From positions 1-24,589 of the IMG/VR virus record IMGVR_UViG_3300030451_004353: a DNA stretch of 24,589 bases. The stretch is one strand, 5' to 3'. Origin of the DNA: a virus. A program made the position numbers and the translations under genes. Under the pieces are notes generated by a model. It was not told the DNA's origin. It did not search any database and worked only from the letters and a program-made list of their open reading frames with translations. Shown in pieces: positions 23,545-24,589 of the stretch; within the stretch, counting starts at the first letter, position 1; each line of letters starts with the position of its first letter.

Positions 23545-23943
23545 TTACTTTCTTGTTGCTGCTGCAACACTTGACCAGCTTCCAAAGCCGGGAATACTTG
23601 AAATATCTACACCTGGATCGTTAGGAGCTACTCCAGATAGCGCTCCGCCTTTGCCGCCCTTGCTCTCAACAATTGGTCGAGTTCCTTCAAAAAGTTCTGG
23701 GTTGGAGAACTTCTTCTTCACATCTTCATAGGAGTTCCTACCAATAGCATCAAGAACTTGTTTTTTATTCTCTGCCATGCGTTGATTAGCTTGCGGAGCA
23801 GGCTGTCTTCTTGCTTCTTGTACCAAAGTTGCTGTGCCCATGCCTTGTACAACCTCTGAGATGATGCCTGATAGCATACCTTCCTCGAAGATTACCTCAC
23901 GGACACATTCTTTAATAATATTTTTGAGTTCCGATTTTTTCAT
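23545..23943 (-). CDS. Hypothetical protein, 132 residues
   Basis: The protein starts with an amphipathic helix MKKSELKNIIKECVREVIFE, a type of N-terminus frequent in small proteins of marine T4-like phages. A Gln/Ala-rich linker, a charged helix (SYEDVKKKFSNPELF) and a Gly/Ser-rich C-terminus (GKGGALSGVAPNDPGVDISS) follow. No catalytic motif, signal peptide or membrane helix is visible. It lies between a fibre-like gene and bS21, with AAGGGA 5 nt before the ATG. A minor virion or assembly protein is possible; the function is unknown. Confidence 0.65.
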   Translation of the reverse strand: MKKSELKNIIKECVREVIFEEGMLSGIISEVVQGMGTATLVQEARRQPAPQANQRMAENKKQVLDAIGRNSYEDVKKKFSNPELFEGTRPIVESKGGKGGALSGVAPNDPGVDISSIPGFGSWSSVAAATRK

Positions 23944-23955
23944 TTGTTTCCCTTC

Positions 23956-24589
23956 TTAACTCACTTGATACCAGGCTGATATTGTGCTGGTGGAAATCCA
24001 TACGAATTCTAATGCTGTTGTGCCGCTAGCATCACTAAGGCTTCCGAAGGAGCCGTTAATACTTCCAGCAGGCATAATCATTGTGCTGTTTGTTGTGCTC
24101 TGGGCGATGATGGTAAGTCTTTGTCCGCTTGTAGAGCCGTTAGGAATGTTTAGGGTATGAACTTCGTAGCCACCCATATCAGTTCCATTGATGGAGTCGG
24201 CATCCAAAAGCATAATACCAGCGTCTAAAGATAATGTACTACTTGTCCCAGTCCCAAGGTCCTGTGTTCCGACAGCAGTAGCATATTCTGTAGATTTAGT
24301 TGTACCCTCAATTTCCAGAGGTGTTGTTGGGGCATTTGTGTGAATGCCGACATAGCCGTTTGTTCCTTCTAGGGTGATGCGAGCCTTATGTCCGCCATTT
24401 ACACTAGCATTAGCAAGCTGTAGGGGGCGAGATGAGGCCGCTAGCGAAGGATAAAAGGCATCCATAAAAAAAGCGTTGCCTAGAGAATCTGTAAAGGTTG
24501 CTCCTGCATCACCCTCCATAGCAAGCGTAGCTAGACGTTGAGCACGAGAGTTAGAGTTTAGACCATCTTGGTAAAAGTCTATGTAAGGA
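23956..24589 (-). CDS. Fibre-like virion protein, C-terminal part (5' end outside window)
   Basis: The reading frame is open to the right edge: the 23 codons before the ATG at 24519 translate to PYIDFYQDGLNSNSRAQRLA and TLA without a stop, so that Met is internal and the gene is truncated by the window. The protein carries FYQDGLNSNSRAQRLATLAM, a shaft repeat GYVGIHTNAPTTPLEIEGTT, and a beta-rich end with LTIIAQSTTNSTMIMPAGS and LEFVWISTSTISAWYQVS. These are typical of trimeric phage fibres or fibre-like head proteins. It is the first of two fibre-like genes in the window and ends 12 nt before the next ATG. Confidence 0.75.
   Translation of the reverse strand, partial: PYIDFYQDGLNSNSRAQRLATLAMEGDAGATFTDSLGNAFFMDAFYPSLAASSRPLQLANASVNGGHKARITLEGTNGYVGIHTNAPTTPLEIEGTTKSTEYATAVGTQDLGTGTSSTLSLDAGIMLLDADSINGTDMGGYEVHTLNIPNGSTSGQRLTIIAQSTTNSTMIMPAGSINGSFGSLSDASGTTALEFVWISTSTISAWYQVS

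Noticed and set aside
23541-23585. N-terminal extension of bS21 from an upstream ATG
   Set aside because: It would overlap the preceding gene by 41 nt, and encodes only a Gln-rich stretch not found in bS21. The ATG at 23540 sits just past the previous stop.
1-24589. T4 late promoter TATAAATA pointing along the plus strand
   Set aside because: TATAAATA is seen on the plus strand at 18338-18345, but no plus-strand gene follows. The site is better explained as the coding-strand motif ACTATTTATA.
1-24589. tRNA genes, CRISPR arrays, insertion sequences, integrase or attachment sites
   Set aside because: None was seen on reading both strands; intergenic gaps are at most 189 nt and hold no cloverleaf, regular spaced repeats or transposase motifs.

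Overview
The window is a late-gene block from the genome of a T4-superfamily phage with a contractile tail. Every gene I can support lies on the minus strand, so transcription runs from the right end (24589) to the left end (1). The genes are tightly packed, often with 1-12 nt spacing or stop/start overlaps. Recognisable T4-type proteins are the scaffold (gp22), major capsid protein (gp23), neck proteins (gp13, gp14), tail terminator (gp15), sheath (gp18), tube (gp19), a zinc-ribbon gp26-type hub-assembly protein, tape measure (gp29), a tube-initiator-like protein (gp48/54), and a LysM-type wedge protein (gp53). They are diverged from T4 and arranged in a different order, which suggests a distant ('far T4') and probably aquatic phage. 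The host cannot be read from the sequence. The phage bS21 suggests a bacterium that itself uses bS21.

Layout in transcription order: a fibre-like protein cut by the window edge (23956-24589); a small unknown protein (23545-23943); a ribosomal protein bS21 homologue (23259-23540); a small beta-rich virion protein (22839-23255); a 531-residue fibre-like repeat protein (21228-22823); scaffold and major capsid protein (18435-21154), closed by a strong intrinsic terminator; neck and tail terminator (15667-18318); sheath and tube (11970-15564); hub-assembly/chaperone pair with a possible frameshift (10837-11917); a small conserved protein and the tape measure (8518-10784); baseplate proteins (2878-8505). 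The last group (1-2867) is a short family A DNA polymerase without an exonuclease domain, a diverged tubulin/FtsZ-like protein, a 144-residue unknown protein and the start of a small heat-shock protein (Hsp20-like).

How it works together: the 22-23 and 13-15 genes make and close the head. Genes 18, 19, 26-like, 29, 48/54 and 53 build the tail tube, sheath and baseplate. The fibre-like genes probably make host-contact parts. bS21 could adjust the host ribosome for late translation. The polymerase and the tubulin-like protein sit directly downstream of baseplate genes with overlapping or near-overlapping reading frames, so they are probably co-expressed with them at least in part.

Regulation: a 10-bp motif, ACTATTTATT/A on the coding strand, recurs in the main intergenic gaps just upstream of transcription units. 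It is a good candidate for this phage's late promoter. The most noteworthy items are the tubulin/FtsZ-like gene beside the exonuclease-less polymerase, the phage bS21, the possible +1/-2 frameshift at a T7 run, and the recurrent promoter motif.
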